Source: Candidatus Thorarchaeota archaeon SMTZ1-83
GTDB lineage: Archaea; Asgardarchaeota; Thorarchaeia; Thorarchaeales; Thorarchaeaceae
Direction of reading: 5' to 3'
Length of the DNA: 6,162 nucleotides
Assembly (NCBI GenBank): GCA_001563325.1
Contig: LRSK01000154.1
Span: 1 to 6,162 of the forward strand
Part shown: positions 4,754-6,162 of the stretch, one piece after another
Layout of the letters: each line of letters begins with the position of its first letter
Position numbering within the stretch: position 1 is the stretch's first letter
Notes under the pieces: model-generated
What the model saw: only the letters and a program-made list of their open reading frames with translations
The model's database searches: none
What the model was told of the DNA's origin: nothing
Made by a program: the position numbers and the translations under genes

Positions 4754-5368
4754 CTATTCTCTTTTGCTGAGTTGCCGTCCACATTCCGAACACAACAATG
4801 GTCTAGACTTGAAGACAGCTCCACATTCGCACGTCGTCAGAATTGATTCTGGAGGGGGCAGCTTCGTTTCGCTCTGAGCCAGACTGATGAGCTTCACCAG
4901 AGGTAATGCGGCGACTAACGAAAGCAGTCCAACTATGATGGAAGTGCTGAACAAGACAACGAGATCCCAATTGCGGGTGGCACTGGTCCAGAACGCGGGG
5001 TTGACAATAAGAATCGATGATAGTGATACAATACCGATCACGACGCCTACCCATACAGAGGTCCTCACTGCATTCCAGTAGGATTTTGAGAATGGCGCAA
5101 CAACAACCCCAATCACTAGCCACGAAGCAAGGAACGAACCCGCCGTATTTGGGTCCAAGAGGTGAGGCACGGACTGCTGCAAGTTCTCACAACCAACCAG
5201 AAGAACCCAGATGTTGTCAAACGGGCTTGGATAGGCAACTGGGTGAGGAGCCAGTAATATCGCTAGAACCCCTGCTCCTACGACAGATCCAATGAGCCCA
5301 CCCAGAAGATTTCTCACAATATGATTCCTCGCCTGCTCAAGTCCTGCGTCAGCGTGCCATGTGAGCAC
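4754..5368 (-). CDS. Four-helix membrane protein with C-terminal zinc ribbon
   Basis: The 204-residue product starts at GTG 5368, directly after an in-frame TAA, so it cannot extend further upstream. AGGTG lies about 14 bases before this GTG; a second in-frame GTG at codon 18 (first base 5317) has GCGAGG 9 bases upstream and is a fair alternative. Hydrophobic segments lie near residues 20-40, 76-92, 104-123 and 136-160. The C-terminal tail after PPPES carries CEC at 180-182 and CSEC at 193-196, a CxC-x10-CxxC set that should bind one zinc ion, ending in the basic GRQLSKRE. Membrane helices plus a small cytoplasmic zinc ribbon are common in uncharacterised archaeal proteins; the ribbon may bind a protein partner. 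It converges on the plus-strand membrane gene with a 17-base gap. No function is assigned. Confidence 0.75.
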   Translation of the reverse strand: MLTWHADAGLEQARNHIVRNLLGGLIGSVVGAGVLAILLAPHPVAYPSPFDNIWVLLVGCENLQQSVPHLLDPNTAGSFLASWLVIGVVVAPFSKSYWNAVRTSVWVGVVIGIVSLSSILIVNPAFWTSATRNWDLVVLFSTSIIVGLLSLVAALPLVKLISLAQSETKLPPPESILTTCECGAVFKSRPLLCSECGRQLSKRE

Positions 5369-5415
5369 TTAATGCTTTCCACACCTTTCAGATGATGTCC
5401 TAAGCCCTTCGTTAT

Positions 5416-5425
5416 GCGTATATGC
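5416..5425. promoter_or_regulatory. Near-palindromic TATA-like box between divergent genes
   Basis: GCGTATATGC reads GCATATACGC on the other strand, palindromic apart from one G/T pair. On the minus strand it sits about 50 bases before the GTG at 5368, giving a short leader that includes AGGTG. On the plus strand it would leave a leader of roughly 90 bases before the ATG at 5543. The consensus match is modest and no better box is visible in this 174-base spacer. Confidence 0.3.
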
Positions 5426-5542
5426 CAGAATCGACACCTGGAACAGTGCAATCGTACCGCAATCCTTTTCAGACCACCCTTTGGAGAGTTTCAAAGAAGA
5501 ACAGGTCCCGGGTAGCCCAGAGCGTCGAAGAGGTGCAAGTGA

Positions 5543-6162
5543 ATGAGTGATGAACTAGAGCGTGCTCTTTCGCGGCTAAGGCTTGATGGCCAAGTCCTTG
5601 GCTACTCACTAATGACCAAGGCAGGACGCCCCTTCGTCAGTTTCTCATTGCCGGATGAGCTCTTTCCTAGAGTGAAGGATAGTATAAACCTGTACAAGTC
5701 AGATTTGCGACTTATGACCATAGATACGGAGAATGGGCTTGTGGTCCTATCTCCTGTCGACGAGAACTGGATTCTGTCTGTGCTCTATGTTCACGAGCTA
5801 CAGCTAGGACTGGCTATTGCTAAGACCAAGAATGTCCTTAGACTTCTTGAGGGATCCGAACTACCCCCACCTCCAGAGGATTTCGAAGACTCGGCCGAGT
5901 CCAACCTCAAGGTACTTGAGTCCCTTGCTCTACAGGCTGCATCAACTTCGCCAGCAGATTCACCTGCTGAAGAGGATTCCACAACTGAACCAGCAGATGA
6001 TACTGAACCCGAGTCAACTCCTTTCTCATCATTGCCTGATCGACGCCTTCACTCATTCAATATCCAACTTGCAACGATTCCCACGAGGGGTACGACATAT
6101 GGTGCGGCAATGGCCCTGGACTCCGACCTACATAAGGAGTTGAAAGAGCTACACAAGAACTT
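5543..6162 (+). CDS. Second Roadblock/LC7-domain protein, cut by the window edge
   Basis: The frame is open from ATG 5543 to the window end, 206 codons plus two bases, with AGGTG 7 bases before the start. Residues 1-104 form a Roadblock/LC7 domain clearly paralogous to the one encoded at 2619: 23 of 40 positions identical by eye across LERALSRLRLDGQVLGYSLM and the SFSLPDE motif, and the same PPPP at the start of the linker. The linker (about 105-165) is rich in S, P, E, D and T. Residues 173-206 align with the segment after the linker in the first protein (AIAIEGELSSELK versus GAAMALDSDLHKELK), so the same winged-helix-like C-terminus probably follows beyond the window. It likely dimerises and could pair with its paralog to regulate a small GTPase; no GTPase gene is in view. 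The gene is divergent from the zinc-ribbon membrane gene. Confidence 0.8.
   Translation, partial: MSDELERALSRLRLDGQVLGYSLMTKAGRPFVSFSLPDELFPRVKDSINLYKSDLRLMTIDTENGLVVLSPVDENWILSVLYVHELQLGLAIAKTKNVLRLLEGSELPPPPEDFEDSAESNLKVLESLALQAASTSPADSPAEEDSTTEPADDTEPESTPFSSLPDRRLHSFNIQLATIPTRGTTYGAAMALDSDLHKELKELHKN

Noticed and set aside
4887..5295. Plus-strand open frames opposite the zinc-ribbon membrane gene
   Set aside because: The minus-strand frame gives four membrane helices and a zinc ribbon; these give low-complexity products with no features.
5480..5497. Weak hairpin CTTTGG / TCAAAG before the second Roadblock gene
   Set aside because: Six pairs including one G-T, AT-rich and with no T-run; not distinguishable from chance.
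5817..6143. Plus-strand 108-codon open frame at the right end
   Set aside because: Out-of-frame shadow of the second Roadblock gene, which has a ribosome-binding site and a clear paralog.

Overview
The window most likely comes from an archaeon, and the gene content points to the Asgard group (a Thorarchaeota-like lineage would fit the balanced base composition). Three things support this. Shine-Dalgarno sites are of the archaeal AGGTG type and upstream motifs resemble BRE/TATA promoters. One gene looks like an eL13 (L13e) ribosomal protein, a family found in eukaryotes and some archaea but not bacteria. Finally, there are two Roadblock/LC7-type proteins plus a Bet3/V4R (TRAPP-type) protein, families that Asgard genomes are known to carry as relatives of eukaryotic trafficking and GTPase-regulating factors. 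The assignment is by eye; no database search was possible.

Layout. Bases 2-133 are the C-terminal end of a membrane protein. A 256-base spacer follows, holding the first copy of a perfect 24-bp repeat and a T-run. A four-helix membrane protein (390-806) comes next; its C-terminus resembles that of the truncated first gene. The second copy of the 24-bp repeat (818-841) sits where a promoter is expected for the eL13-like gene (882-1451). That gene appears to lack part of the eL13 core and has a long lysine-rich tail ending in a helix-hairpin-helix-like domain. It is followed after 24 bases by a PfkB-family sugar kinase (1476-2576).

Next in the same direction are a Roadblock protein with a proline/acidic linker and two winged-helix-like repeats (2619-3563, TTG start preferred) and, 8 bases later, a Bet3/V4R-like protein (3572-4087). 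A glycine-rich membrane protein (4155-4736) follows behind a good TATA box. It converges, with only 17 bases between, on a minus-strand four-helix membrane protein with a C-terminal zinc ribbon (4754-5368). The window ends inside a second Roadblock protein (5543 onward), a clear paralog of the first.

The coherent theme is the Roadblock plus Bet3-like pair. In eukaryotes both folds serve small GTPases at membranes (Ragulator/MglB-type Roadblocks; Bet3 in the TRAPP Rab exchange factor). The tight gene pair, with a paralogous Roadblock and several uncharacterised membrane proteins nearby, suggests a membrane-associated GTPase-regulatory module. No GTPase gene is visible in the window, so this is inference.
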